From assembly GCF_958979055.1 (NCBI RefSeq), contig NC_084899.1, forward strand, positions 942,501 through 1,006,500: a stretch of 64,000 nt of DNA, in the 5' to 3' direction. Both the position numbers and the translations under genes were made by a program. Within the stretch, counting starts at the first letter, position 1. Each line of letters opens with the position of its first letter. Of this stretch, positions 1 through 14,500 are shown piece by piece. Under the pieces are notes generated by a model, which searched no databases, was not told where the DNA came from, and worked only from the letters and a program-made list of their open reading frames with translations. The DNA comes from Alnus glutinosa (taxonomy: Eukaryota; Streptophyta; Magnoliopsida; Fagales; Betulaceae).

Positions 1-1428
1 AAATTGCAAAACTACCCACACCTGAATCTTTGAATTTTTTTTTTTTTACAAAAGACACTAACAGAGTGGTGAAATTGAAAAGGAAAATGAAAGAAATATA
101 TATATATTAAATTTAATTTTTTGAAGTTTAAGGAAGTAATTACAAAAGCAAAACAATTCAAAATGATTAATGCTCTTTACAAAAGTCATGACCCATTAGG
201 TACGGTCCTTAATGCGAAGACAACTAGGCAAGTATACCGCGGTAAGGATGAAGGAGGCCACTTTTGTCATAAGATAACCTACACACAGGCAGCCTTCGCG
301 GCCACCGAATGGTCGAGGACTGGTCTGGTCATGTGCCACAAAGTCAGTACTCAGCAAGTGGCCAAACAAAGGTGGGGGCGGGACTTGGTCAACTGGATAT
401 ATAAAGCCATTCTCGGTTTTGGCTTTAAGAGTTAGGTGTTCTAATAAAAAAACTAAATATAATTAATCTATAATTTTTTTAATTTTTTTTTTTTTTTGGT
501 GTTTCTCTAATGATGTTAGTTTTAGAAAAATACAAGAATGATTTCTAGTATTAAATATAAATGGTTAAAAAAAAATACAAAATATATCATTTAAATTCAT
601 TATCCGCCGTGCATTATGAGATGATGAGATCTAAAATGAGCTTTATAATTTATTCTTCGTACCCTCAATTTATTTGGACTAACATGATAATGCCAATTAA
701 TTATTATTATTATTATTATTTTTAACAAAGGCTAATCCACACGGCTAAATCAACAAAATAAAATAAAAATATAATTTTTCAGCAATACTCTTTGCAAATA
801 CGCTTGGAGGTCAGATCTGCGATTGTCTGTCGTCTTCTGTTGGACACGCGCCCTCCAGGCTTGTTCGCCGTCGCTTTCTGGTGCTGCTGCCGCTTTCCAC
901 GGCCATGTTTAGTCCCGATGGTCGGGGCGTGGTTATCACGCGTTTGTTTGGGTTCTGGTCTGTGTGGCGCGTGATGACCACGAACCGTTTGTTTTGGCCG
1001 TGTGTGGTGGAGATCAGAGGTTTTTGGTGAACGGCCGCTGTCTGGGGGTCTTCTTGCGGTGGCGCGTGGGCCCCACGCGCCGCCTCCGGTGGCGATCCTC
1101 CTGGATGGCAGTTTATGTTTTTGGGTTTTCCTGTTCAAGTTTGGTTGCGATGGCAGTTTGCTTTGTGTTTATTAACTTAGTCTTTGCTTTTAGCCCAAAA
1201 TGTGTGACCTACTCCCTGCTCTCTAATAGTTTTTATGTCATCGCAGATGCATCATTTTGGTTGGCTAAGTTTTATTTGTAGCATTCTGTCTGTAATAGTC
1301 TGCGTCGGTTGTTGGCTCAGTTTGGGTATACACATTTATGGTGGTTCTTATATACACATTTATGGTGGTTGAATTTGTACCCTTCACTCTTGATTAATGA
1401 AAGTTGATCTTTTCTTCCAAAAAAAAAG

Positions 1429-1459
<31 letters not shown>

Positions 1460-4400
1460 AAAAAAAGTCTGTTTTGTAGTCGTTGTGGGAGACTGGGAGT
1501 TGGTGCCTGTAAAAGGAAGGTTGAACGTGGCATGGCGGGCTGGCTGGCTGGTATTAATTGCTACCTTTTTCCGGTTCCAAGTCCACTCTAAGTTGGACTT
1601 TTGGCTTGCGAACTTGGTTAATCGGTTTGTTATACGTGCCCATCAACTACCCTCTGCCGGCCACGTACATGGTATTATTTGTCCTAACTCTTAACATATA
1701 TTTTTCGTTGGGGTAGGGGCTCTTCAGATATATATACATTTGCCTTAAAAATATTTGACTTTTATATTATATTTTAAAAAAAATATTTATATATGTGAGA
1801 ATTAAAAAATTCATATGCTCTAGGAATTTTATTTTCTCCTCATTGTCAATATATATACAAAATTTTCCAATAAATTAATGACTACCACTGACTTTTTACA
1901 TGAACTACATATATATGCTTTGAACGTCAAAATGAGTTATAGTCAATTCAATTATGAACCTCAAGAATGACTCAAGTATGGTTATTAACAATTTTCCGTT
2001 ACATCGTTATCGCCATGCGGTAAAATTGCGCGTAGGCGGCTACGAATGGGTCAAGCGCCACAAATCAAGACAGAAGGTCAAATTGCCATTGATAAAAGGC
2101 AATTAATTATGTATGTCATGAATGTGGGAGTTTAATTAAGGACTACCCCATGCATCGAACCCTTCTCGATCACCAAGTTTAATTTCTTTGTTGGCATGCA
2201 GACGAAGAAACAAATTAATGGAGGGTAAATAATATAGGGTAGATAATGTTCGATCACTACGCTATCAATCCATAATTAATGACTATTAACGAGTGATAAC
2301 TATGGTTATATAATCTGTCATAATCATGACAATTTAAGTTAATTTATATTACTTTATAAGCAACGTACTGATATAGTTTAAAACTTCTTGTTGATCTTTG
2401 CATATTAGGGGGTGAACATCTTATTTGCCTTATCATCACTATTCTGAAAATTAAACCTCACCCTCACCAAATGGCTTGAGCGTCGGAGTGGTCTCGCTGA
2501 ATTCAGAATTAGGGACGCCCTCTAATTAAGCAATATATATATAACAGAAGAGACTTATTTGCTTTATCATCGATCACTATACTGAAGACTTGAGCGTTAG
2601 AGTGATCTCATTGGATATACTATTGACGAAGCCCTCTAACTGACCTCTTTGCCCTTTAGCTTACGGATTATCTCGCTAGTGAGTGGCATGCAATTGCTTT
2701 ACTAATTAACAACCGACAAATGACAATTTATATTTGATTGATTAATATAATAAGTAAACATGATAGGTGCCATATAGACTTGCATTTGACTGTCCACAGG
2801 ACCACATTTGATAACTGACCCAAAAAGTGTCACAACCTATGTTGTGCTAGAACAATAGTAAACGTCCCTTATCGAAATGTGATCGATTAGCATACCCCAT
2901 GCGATCATTGTTTGTTTTGGTAGGTAAGTTAGGATACCCAAACAGTCGAACAGTACTTATAAGAGGGTACCCCACACGGTTCTGTTGTCCTACAATGATG
3001 TTAGCCATGAGCTCCATCCAATTCCTCCTGGTCCCTCTCCCACAACACGAGCAGAAAGGCCACATCTTTTGTCTACCTCATCATACTCCATCATGCCCAT
3101 CCTCACAAAAAACCCCATTAAAAAAATCGAAAAAGAAACTCCCAAAAAAGCGTTTCACATAATCCTTTGACCAAAAGACCAATCCCGTCTCTCAACAGAA
3201 TCTTGTACACGCCACGCGGCATTAGCTAACTCGAAAACAGTAATCCTTCAAACATTTATGCCACGTGTCAATATCTCAGAAGCCGATGAAAGCCTGGACA
3301 GCTGCGAGTATCAACTCCTTAAACTTCCCCCCCTCCAATTTGTTTCGTTTATATCGAAGAGCGGCGCATCGCACGCCCCGGGTATCCGGGCTAAAAGCCA
3401 ATCTCAAAGTAATACACCCCTCTTTTTTTTAGTTAATAAGAGTTCATCCAACGGCCACATCTATTAACTGAAATTAATATGAGATGAGTGTGTAATATAT
3501 AGTATTTTTTATATAATATATAATTATTTTTTATAATATTAATGTGATAGTTTTAATTAATTTTTGAATAAGTTATTATTAAAAAATATATTAAAGGATT
3601 CATTAAGACTGTAAAGTCAATATTGTAAGACTGTCTGTATCTACCTTTTTCTCTTAATTCAGTTCCGATGTGTGTGACTTCATCCCATTTTTCCTTCCTT
3701 ATTCAATAAAAAAAAAAAAAAACATTTTTGGATAGTTGTGGAATAAAAATATAACATATAATATTAATTTTTTTTAAGATAATTGATAATTTAATATAAT
3801 ATCAAAATAGAAATTTTAAGTTTAAATCTTGAGATGATTAAATTTATTATTTTTATGAGCTTAAATTTTTTAGATAAATGGCTGTTAAACAAATATTAAT
3901 CATTTTATATTAAAAAATTAATATAAAGAATATTTGAGAATACAGTTAATTTTTTTTTTTTAACATTTAAAACTTGTATTTTACACAAATGGATAATTTA
4001 ATTATTTTACACATTTTTCCATTCATCTATGGACTTAAATGGAGTACATAAAAAAGAGGAGACAACTAGACACAAATTTTTTTAAAAAAAGTTTAAATTA
4101 CACTTAATTAAATTTTATAAGGATGAGTTAGAAATACGTAATTAATTTATTGGATAAAATTATAATTTACCCTAATAATTTAACCCCGTAAATTTAATAT
4201 TCATTACATAAAAAATGATTTAAAAATAAGAAAAAGAAAGAAGAAGAAAAGTGGTTCATTGGATGCCTATTCTTGTTACCAAACAAGAGCTCTCAATCGC
4301 TAACAGGGAGCACAAGAGTACACATGGACACGACACAGCGAAGAAGAAACTGACCGTCCCCTCCCTTTTATCTCTCTCTCTCTTCTTCCTCTTATTGCAG

Positions 4401-4500
4401 TTTCGACGCCCACGAGGGTCCTCTTTCATCTCTTTCTAACCATTTTTAATACATCTATTAATGTATTAATTAATCCTAATTAATTTCACAAAAATCTCCC
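1..4500. other. Intergenic region upstream of the DENN gene; no convincing gene
   Basis: AT-rich spacer. An open frame at 121-435 (about 104 codons, with no ATG at its start) encodes nothing I recognise. The stretch 150-440 is less AT-rich than its surroundings and contains a TATA-like tatataaag near 400, but no gene follows it. Positions 780-1466 look like a retroposed fragment and are listed separately. Around 2460-2650 two degenerate copies of a module containing cttgagcg and ending in ccctctaa lie about 120 bp apart and resemble old LTR debris. The rest is A/T tracts and microsatellite-like DNA such as (att)n near 700. Confidence 0.6.
780..1466 (+). mobile_element. Probable 5'-truncated retroposon with poly(A) tail
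   Basis: A GC-rich block of about 500 bp lies in AT-rich DNA. It is followed by a segment ending gttgatcttttcttcc and then an A-rich tail broken by single G residues (about 1418-1466). The layout (GC-rich body, T-rich 3' UTR, A-tail) is that of a plant LINE 3' end of a different family from the one found in the introns downstream. Open frames on both strands are low-complexity products of GC content. I could not find a target-site duplication, so the left edge is uncertain. Confidence 0.45.
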
Positions 4501-5572
4501 ATCTCATCCTCTCTCTTTGAGAACCGTTTTCAGAGGCAGAGCTTTGTTGTGGCCGCCTGAACTTCTTCTTCTTCTCTCTCTCTCTCTCTGTGTCTAGAAT
4601 TGGTGAATAATCGGTTGTTGAAAGGTGAGCTCTTCAGTGATAGTTCTTGTTGTTATGTGTTTCATTCAATTTGTTTCTGAATGATTGTTTCATTTACAAG
4701 CACAGATACTAAAGTTCCTTTGTTTTTGTTCTGTTTGTTTGACGGTGGTGTTAATTTCGTGGTTCTTTATGCTTGTTTATTAGATTCACAGAGTTATTGA
4801 ATTCATTCAGTTGTCAAATTCATGTTTACTAGAAGGTCAAAGTTGTAGTTTTTTTGTCTTGTTTTGTTTTGTTTTTGCCTGAACTTGTGTAACTGTCAAG
4901 TTGGATAGAAGGAAAATTAACTTGTTTATACAAACGTTTTAATTTTTTTTCTTCAGCCTAAAAATCTCATAAATTGGTGTACAAGGTTGCATCTTGATTA
5001 CTAGCTTAATCCGATTTCTTTGAGGAAAATTTCTTTATACTTGTGTGTGTTTTTATCTGTGTATACACGGACGCGCGCGCGTATGCAGTGGAAGTAGAAG
5101 GAATAATTTACAAGATTAGTTTTTGGATGATTTCACTTTAAGAAAAAAGGGTTTCGGACAATTTCTGCTAATCCGCTTACAAATTTAGTGTGTGCAATGG
5201 GTATTGGAAATTGCTGGGAAGGTTCCAAATATAGCGTAAAAGCATAAAAAGTATATCTTTTGACAGTTTGAAGTGTCTTCAGGAGTAGGGGATTGTGAAT
5301 TATCGTTCATTTATTATGCTCTATGTTGTCTTGGAATATGAGGACAGTCTAAAAGTTGCTTTATTTGTAGTTGTTAACAACAGTTGTTTGTTGCTAAGCT
5401 AACTACTTGGCTAGTCGTTTCTAGTTCTGGGTGTCAGATATAATTGTGAGGTCTTGAGTATCAAGCTTTGTGTTTCTGCCGTAATATGTATTCTAATTTA
5501 GCTAGTGATTTTGTAATAACTTTGTGTATCTCAGGCTTGTATTATTGTGTGGCAGGAGGGAGATTTTTTAGG
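4500..5572 (+). promoter_or_regulatory. 5' leader and UTR intron of the DENN gene
   Basis: A CT-rich stretch (about 4370-4395 and 4565-4590) typical of plant core promoters and leaders precedes a good 5' splice site (gaaag|gtgagc, near 4625). A matching 3' splice site (gtggcag|gaggg) lies near 5555, 18 nt before the chosen start codon. This implies a non-coding first exon and a UTR intron of about 930 bp. The transcription start itself cannot be fixed from sequence. Confidence 0.55.
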
Positions 5573-8500
5573 ATGACTAATCATGAAGAGACTGGTAGCC
5601 CAGGTTGGGGTGCTTCGTTTGAAGATGTTGCAAGAGCTGTCGCCGCTGCGGCTGCTGCTGCCACTGCTGCTCGTTCACCACGCCCATCTGTGGTATTTTC
5701 ATTGAAAGATGATAATGGTGGTAGCCCAATGCAAAAACTGCAGCGCCAAGTTGCTAGAGTGCTAAAAGGATTCGCACAGCCATCTGAAGTGAAAAGTGCA
5801 ACTTACAATCCAGAAGTTCTGACTAGCCAAAAGCGCCAATGGGCAAGCTTTCAGTTGCAATACTTGGTATGCTAATCGTGTTTCAGTGGACTCTTCCATG
5901 TTCATGTTACTAATTTGTCTCAATGGAGGAAATTCAGCAAGCTGTTGCTGAAGGGTTTCCCAAGTTTGATTTTATATAGCCATACCGTCCTGCTTCGTTT
6001 CATTCATTTAGTTGATTAGTGAAATATGATGGCTGATACAGGCCGCTGTTGGTGATTACTGTTTGTGCTTTTTTCTCATCAAATGAGAGTTTTGTCTATA
6101 GTGTTTGAATAACATCTATCCTATTTAAGTGTGCAGGATCATAGGTCTTTAAAGGAGCCGACAAGACTTTTTGAGAGCATGGTAGTTGTAGGGCTTCATC
6201 CTAACTGTGATATTCAAGCACTTCATAGGCAATACATTGCCAGAAAGTCCGAAGGTTCTGGAAGATTGCGAAGTGCGCTGAGTTCTCAGAATCAATCGCG
6301 TGTAGAACCCAACATTGAACCTCAGGTGGGTATTCTTAAGCAAATATTGAGTTCATTTGCATTTAGATGTTTGTTAAGCATTTGATGTGATTTGTTGTTG
6401 TTTCTATTTCCAGGTCTTATTTGTTTACCCTCCAGAAAAGCAACTGCCTCTTAAATACAAAGATCTTCTTTCATTTTGCTTCCCAGGAGGCTTGGAGGTA
6501 GGGTGTATGCTTTTTGGGTCAATTTTTGGAATGATCAGTTTGTGTATTTGAAAGTTAGGAGCTATATTTCTTATTAGCTCATGACTTCTAGTTGTTCAGC
6601 TGTTGTGGAATCATAAAATGTAATGTAACAGTGAAGTTTATTTAGTTACCATCTTACTGATACAAGAAAAATGCTCATTAAATTTTGAAACTTTAGAGAA
6701 GTTGATATCATCCAAATATCTTCCGCTTTCAATGTTGGAGCCTGTTCATAGAAATCCACATAAGTTGAATAAGAGTAAAAAGTACGATGACTAAACCTTC
6801 AGATACCTTCTTTTTCTTTCCCCTTTTGTTATTGGATTAAATCTTTGAGCTGTGATTGGTTTTCTTCCTTAATAGATTTTGAAGACTTTTTAAGCTTTGG
6901 ATGCTAATTTTTTTAGCGCCATTCTCTTGCACGGTGCCTATTTACTAAGGGTTGTCTCTTGTTTTTTTCCGATAAAATTTGATTTATCCACAAAAAAAAA
7001 AAATCCCACTTTTAAGATATTTCTCTAATTATGCTTGCAACTGCTTTATTGATAGTTTGAACCTTTTCCAATTTTCTTGAGAATTGCAACAAAAGATAAA
7101 CAAGAAATGATCGGAAACTCTGGGTAATTTTTCATATGATATCAAATATTTTTAGCTGGAGACATTTGTACCTTCAGGGAAAGTGGGGGGCCCACTGTGG
7201 AATATCACTAATCCAACGGTTAAGTGAAGACATAACTGGCCCTTGTAGCCAAGTGATACCTCTAGCCCTTTAATAAGAGGAAGTTCTTGGGGGGAGGAGG
7301 TATTTGGGAGGGGAAGCGCTAGCCTATTATCGCTCTCTGATATAAAAAACGGGATTAAAAAGGTAACAGAATTTGTTAAACTATGGTGTAACTACATCTG
7401 TCGTGCAGTTTATGTAAGAATAGAAAGTTTGGCACAACTGATACTTCATGTGAGCATGTTTCTTTCTACTTTTCAAGAAGTTAAAATGTCTGAACACTTA
7501 TGTACCTAACTGGTTTGAGACTTTAGTCTTTATTTTGTTTCTTGCTTATGTATTTTAGCTCTCTAATGCAGATTTTTGTTTTTGTTTGTTCTTGAAGTAG
7601 GCGTAAGCTTTTACATAGGTGTTTCTAAAACTTGGTGATGTGTAATTTCAGGTTCATTCCATTGAGAGAAGTCCTTCCATGAGTGAGTTGAATGAAATTC
7701 TTCTTGGGCAGGTACTTTGATATATTATGACCCATTGTGTTACCATGAGAACTGTTTTTATTATCAGCTAGTTAATGCTTATGTTACTTGTAGCCTTTGA
7801 TGAGTTATATTTACCAAGTTTGGTTTGTTTTCCTTCAAATTTACAGTTTGAGTAGCTTCCAATATAATTTCCAATTTTTTTTGATCCTCTAGTTCCTTGC
7901 TTATATTACAGGAACACCTCAAACAAAGTGATCTCTCCTTTGTATTCCGGTTACAGGTAAGCTACGGGATGTTATGTTGCATTGCTTTTGTTTTCTTGCT
8001 TTTGTATCATTTGCTCTTTTCTTAACAAGAATTCTATAACTCTGTTTCCGAAATCTTCTCCTTGACCTATAACCTGATAGTTCTTGGAATAGAGACAGGT
8101 TTCTTGCTACTTTAACTCACAACGTCAATCTTCATGCATAGAGCTATTTTTAAATTATGTTCTCAGCAACTATATTTTTTGCTGCAGCTTTCTGTAGTTG
8201 TAGAACCTTTTTTTTTTTTTTAATAACTTTGTAGTGTTTTCAGTTTCTATTGTGCAGTCATCAATTGGGGTTCTTTGATGATATAATGGTTAAACTTGAT
8301 TTCTCTTTAAGTTATTTTGAGGCTTATCAAATTATGAGTGCCTTTGTTTGATATTTAATCCATTGCCGTTTGGTTCATCTTCCATTGTTGCCCTGATGCA
8401 GAACCCCAATTGAGTGCTGAACTCTGCCCTTTTATCATTTGCCAACACGTACTCTTTGTTAGTGCTAACACCTGCAAAATCTGTGTTGTTTTGATATACC

Positions 8501-11500
8501 CTGAACTTTGTTAGTTCCAATCTATGAGAAACCTAAAACATTGGCTGTTATTGTTCATAATGTCTCAGACTCATTCCCTATTAATGACTGTTGTTTGAGA
8601 AATGATCTATCTAATGATTACTGAATGGGGATGAAGGTTCAAAAGGAGCTATAGCCCAATTTGGAGAAATGATATGATCATCGGAGGAGCATTTAATATA
8701 AATAGGAATGGATGGAGTTTGAATTAGCTTTTCCCATGCCAAGATCTTGTATGCTCCAGTTAAACACACACTAAGCATAACAAATTGCTAGACTCATGGA
8801 AATCAAGTAGTGGGATGTATACTGTTATTCTTACCGGGGAAGTATGTTCTGGAGTTGCTGGTTTTGCAATGAACCGGTTTATTGAGTCATGCCGTTCAGT
8901 GATTGTTTGGAGTTGTATTGAATGGCTCAAGGAGGAGAATCTTCCTTGAAGGCAAGCAAGGCCCAAGAGGATTAACATAATTGAGTTATGTACTGTTAGC
9001 TTTCTAATTTTTATTAGCTCTGACAGATATGCATTGAAACTTAAGATACTTGCTTAACTTTGTACTGATGTGCCCCATTTGAGCTATTTTCTCCTTTTAC
9101 TTGAATAGATTTAATTTGTTTGCTTTCTTTTTCTCCAAGCTAATTATTTGATCCTTTTTTCTTTTTGTTTTCTCTATGATACATACCTATGCAATTTTTT
9201 CATTTGTTTCATAGGTTGCTGATGATTCAACAATGTATGGATGCTGTGTGTTAGTTGAAGAACTAGTACAAAAGCCCTCTGGATTGCTTTCCATGATTTC
9301 AGATAAACAACCTTCCTGCTCATCTTTAAGCCGTCATATATTAACCACACGGAGATGTTATTGCATTCTCTCAAGGCTTCCATTCTTCGAATTGCATTTT
9401 GGTGTATTGAATAGGTGTGTTAATTTATGTTTGATCAATTTACTTTTGGTTTTGAATTGCAGTAGGTGGGAGTTACGATGGGAATAGGTGATGGCTTTTA
9501 AAATGTTTGGCAGAGTTTATTTGTGTGTACACATATGTTGAATATAATTATTAATGTTTAAATGTATCTTACATGCTATATTCCCAAAGGCATGTTAGTG
9601 AATGGATAAAAAAAGAAAAAGAAAAGCATGTTTACCGTATCTTGCTTTAAGGAGTTAGCAATGGGGTTCCTGACTTTGGGGTGGAACTATGTGTGATATT
9701 GATATAAAGAGGCTTTGAACGATACAAGATTCCGGAAACTGAGATATAGTTTTGCAGTTAAAATGACATGATTTGAGGTCCCCCTCCCCCCGCCCTCTCA
9801 AAAAAAAAAGGGGGGGGGGGGGGGGGGGGGGGGGAGCAATAAGCAAAAAGCTTATATTAGAAGATGCAACAGGCACCACTCTAAGAGGAAGGAAAAGGGA
9901 TAAGGAAAAAAAGGGAAAAGAAGATAAATCAAATTCTAGACTTAGAGCATCTATAAAATTCAAGAAAGAACTAGAGGCTATAGTAAGAGAATGAATTGAA
10001 ACCAGAAAGCGAGAGGCCTCTTCTGAATCCCTTTTTCATCTCTTTGCTCAAACTTCTCCTTGCCCTTGAAGCTCTCCAAGCAACTAGACTCCTTTTGTTG
10101 GATCCCCTCCAAAAGGCGGATGTTTGAAGTAAGGTCTTTTGATCATGCGCTTTGCACTCCCGATGGCTCCCCATTTCATTGGAAGCGCATTTGGAGGTAT
10201 AAGGCTCATTCAAGAGCGGCGTTCTTTGTGTGGACGATAGTGCTAGATAAGATCTTAACTTTGGATAATTTGAGGAAGATGAATATCATAGCAGTGGATT
10301 GGTGTTGTATGTGCAAAAGTGGAGAGACCATAGATCATCATCTTCTTCTACACTATGAAGTGGCAAGAGAATTATGGATTTCGATCTGATGTCTTTTTGG
10401 TGTAGAGTGGGTCATGCCTAGAAGAGTGGCGGATGTGTTGGCTAGCTGGAGAGGTCATTGGGGAAGCCATAACATTTTAGAAGTTTGGAGGATGGCCCCT
10501 TTGTGCTTAATGTGGTGCATCTTTTTTTTATTTTTTATAAGTAAATGTGGTGCATCTGGCGTGAGTGGAACATAAGCTTTAAGGATTGCAAGATTTCGGC
10601 GGCAGAACTAAAGATCATTATGTTCAAATCCCTTTATGCTTGGATGAAGGCATACAACAGTCCTTACTTTTCTAGTTTTACTGAAATTTTGGACTTATGT
10701 TCCTTTTTTTTTTCCTCAGTTGTGGGTCTCTTTTGTATACTTCTTGTGTACTTAGGTTGTGCCGTTCTGCACTTTCTAATGAGATTGATTTACTTATTAA
10801 AAAAAACCCAACAATAAAACAACCCAATGGTGCACAACCGAGAAGATACCCAAGATCATTATGTTCTCCATTTGATCACAACAAAATGGAGAAGAGAATG
10901 TGTAATAGAACTTAGGACGTTTGTTTTCCTGACTTCAGACAACAAATTTTAAAGAAAATTTCACATGATTCCTTAAAATGTATATTTTTCTTATGGTAGA
11001 ACTCAGGTTTTAGTTATAAAATAAACAGAAGTTTAGGCTGCAAATTCTCTCTCTCTCTCTCTCTCTTGGGTCCATGGTGGGTAACATTGGGTGAAAATTC
11101 ATGATTTAAAGGAAGATTCTATTTGATATAGTACTTTGTCTTTACTATTCAATGCCAGCAACGTACTTCTTATCTTTTTTCATGTCATTGCTCATCTTGT
11201 CATTTTTTGAAATTTTCCTGCAGCATATTCACAGAAGAAAGGTTGGAACGGTTAACGAAAGATATTGGTATTTTGAATTTTGAGTCCCCTGAGGATTGTA
11301 GGAAGGAAGAAAACTTTGAAGAAAATACAGATGAAAATTTAGATGGTGTATCACCGAATCATAGAGTTGCAGAGGACATGCTGAATGGAACTGCAGAAAT
11401 TTCTGAATTAAGTTTAAGAGAGTCTAAGCCTGAAAGAGATTCAGATGATGGGAGTCATGAAGAGCGTCAAATGCTTGATGGGGACCTTTTCTTGCTGAAG

Positions 11501-14500
11501 AAAGGTGTCAATGATAATGTTGTTCCTGTAGATCCTGATTCTGAGATGGTGACAGTGAAACGAGAATCTAGTGCTGCAAATTCTGAAGATTGTGATATCA
11601 ACGCTGATGATTGCTCGACAAATAAGCAAGTGGTAGAAAAGCGTGTACCAAATGCTGTCCTGCCACTCCTGCGGCAATGTCAGTATGAAAGCTCTGAATC
11701 TTCCTCTAGGTAAATCTCTCTTGTTCAGTGTATTATGTGATTGGGACAATAGCACATTCAGGGTACAAGTTTTCTTTCCTTTAGGGGATAGTATAAAAAC
11801 TGAAATTAGCTAATGGAACCTGTAGGACATGTAAATCTCTAGTTGTTTTATGGAGTTGCTTCTCTAATGCATAACAAGTGTAGGTAAAAAGCTCTGTTAT
11901 GTGTGTATGCCTTTTCAATACTAGGGAGATAGATCCTTGGGACCACGTCCGCGGGCGAAAGCGCGAGCTTTACCTGACCTGTGTGGAGGGAGCGCTTTGC
12001 ACGATGCCTCAAGGATCTAGTTCGCCCCAGATACCCCGGTTATCAAAAATAAAAAATAAAAATTACTATAGAGATGGAAATTAGAAAGTAGTGTTGTATG
12101 ATTGTAAGCTGTGTGTTGCCTTCATTAGAAAACACTGTTGAATGATTGCAAGCTGCTTATAGATGCCATTTATATATACATATTGTTTTATGCAGTTTTC
12201 AGGGTTCTCCTAGTGACGAAAGAAATTTTAGAAGTGATGTTGATGATACGGAGACAGAAGAGGCTTCTTTCTCTGGCCAGGAGGATCCCAGTGACCTCAT
12301 TGATATTCTTGAATGGGCTAAGGTTCGAATGAGTCATTTTTCAGATATGCCTGTTAAATGTTTTTAAGCCGCCTGCCTCGTAATCTTGTACCCTGGATCT
12401 CCTATTAACAATTGACAAAGTTTTCCTGGTTTCCAGGCAAACAATCATGGATCATTACAGATAATATGCGAGTATTATCGGTTACATTTCCCTGCCAGGG
12501 GTTTAACACTTAGGTTTTGGCCTTTGGAGCACCTGCATCCTTTGGAATATCACAGACCAGATGAAACAGTTTTACATATTGCTGGCTCAACTATTGATTT
12601 GAGATCATGCAGTACAAGTCTGGAGTTTGCTGAGGTAGATTCTGATGATAACTTTGTAGGATCAGATGAATTAACCTGACCTTTTTCATCTGTGGTTGAT
12701 TTTGGCTTAACTTGTTCTTCGGCAATAATTTTGCCAGAACTCATAAAAAAAAAAAAAAAAAAAAATTGCCAGAAATTTAACTCTTCCATTGGCCCAGGAA
12801 AAAAATGTTACACGTTATTTTAGGCATTGTAGGTCATTGGCATCTTATTGTTGCTGGTTTTTATCAGGCTCACGGTGTACTTATGGTGGAGGAGGAAGCA
12901 ACTGCATTATCAGTTTGGGCTGTTGCATGCATATGTGGCTCCTTACGACTTGAGAATGTAAGTTGATACCCAGCTTTGTATTTTATTAATTGTTCTCTCA
13001 AATTAACTGCTCTTGATTTTTGTTGTTTTCTATGTATTTATATATTTAATTTTTGCTGGACGCTTTCTTTTAGTGTTGTCTGCAGCTTGGCTAGTAGTAA
13101 CGTCCTGCTCATCTTTTTGAGGATAAACTTTATGTTTGGATTTATTTCATCACTGTTACAAAGAGACTATATAGGTATGTGTGTGTGTGTGTAGAATTAC
13201 TCATATGGGTAAAGTGCAAGATTGATGTAACACCCTGACTTTTATATAATTCGTAAAGCGGAATTATCATAATCCCACGTGGCCCCACTAAATTTTTACA
13301 TTCGTAGTGGAAGATACGAGTGTAAAAGTTTAGTAGTAGTGCCACATGGAATTGCAATAATTCCGCTTTACAACTTATATAAAAGTCTGGGTGTTACAGA
13401 TAGTATCAGAGCAATTGGCTCTGAGGACCCATGAGAGGTAGTTAGTCTAGGAAAAGAATACCAGAACCTAGGGTCCTATGCTAAGGATACTCTCAGTATA
13501 AAATAGGTTCGATAGGTCTAGTTGTAAGTTGTAAAGTCGCTTTTCAAAAGTCTAGTAAAGGGTTGCAGTTCGTGAGCAATGGTTTGAGAAAATTTTCGTA
13601 GGACTAGACTAACGATCTTCTTACTACAGAAAATGTGGCATTTCCAAAGAGATGTAACAAGGGAAGCAACCACAAGGAGGCTAGGTCCATAGAGGGGGTG
13701 GCTTGGCTACTAGCTGATAGGAAAAAGGGGGCACACATGCACTTGGAAGCCTTGCCTCAGTGGCTAGCTGGTAGTTAGTTGTGTATTTTATTGCTTACCC
13801 TAAAATTATGAAATGAATAAAATAGCTGTTGTCCACCTTCTGGATAAACATTCTAAAGTTGACAATTTATACTCAAATCTTCATTGAGAGTGTAAAAGTT
13901 TAGTAGTAGTGCCGCTTGGAATTGTGATAATTTCGCTTTATGACTTATATAAAAGTCAGGGCGTTACAGTTGAAATACATCATCAAACGTTGAAGCCTCC
14001 TGTATGTATTTCTAGTCTCTGTTAGAATGTTGTCACTATGTGACAGATATCATGTATCTTTAATATGAATTATGCTGATCAGGGTGAATATGGTGGTTTC
14101 TTCCTGTAATCAATAGCAACTTGAATGTGAGAGGTTATGTGTTGCTTGCATGCAAGGTTTACATGATGGCTGAAACATGGATATTGATTGTCTTTGCACT
14201 TTGTAGGTCTTGACATTGTTTGCAGGAGCTCTACTGGAGAAGCAGATTGTGGTTGTTTGTTCCAATCTGGTATGTAAATTTGCCTCAAATTGAAGTTTAT
14301 AATGGTCTAAAAAGATGTATAGTCTGCACCATATATTATTTTTTTTGCTGAGGAAATCATCTGAGAAATGCGATGTACTTAGGTTAGTCCCAATTTCAAA
14401 AACATGTAGGATGATTCTGGGCTGCCTCATCCATTCATGTAGATTATGTCATATTGGTTGGGCTTGGGCAGTCTGCAGAATTAAATGCATAAGTGTTGCA

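Noticed and set aside
779..1281. Overlapping open frames on both strands
   Set aside because: They are GC-driven frames inside a retroposon-like block with a poly(A) tail; no domain, no plausible start context, and the two strands cannot both be coding.
9655..9994. Pro-rich and Gly-rich open frames on opposite strands
   Set aside because: Both are translations of the poly(G) tract inside a DENN intron.
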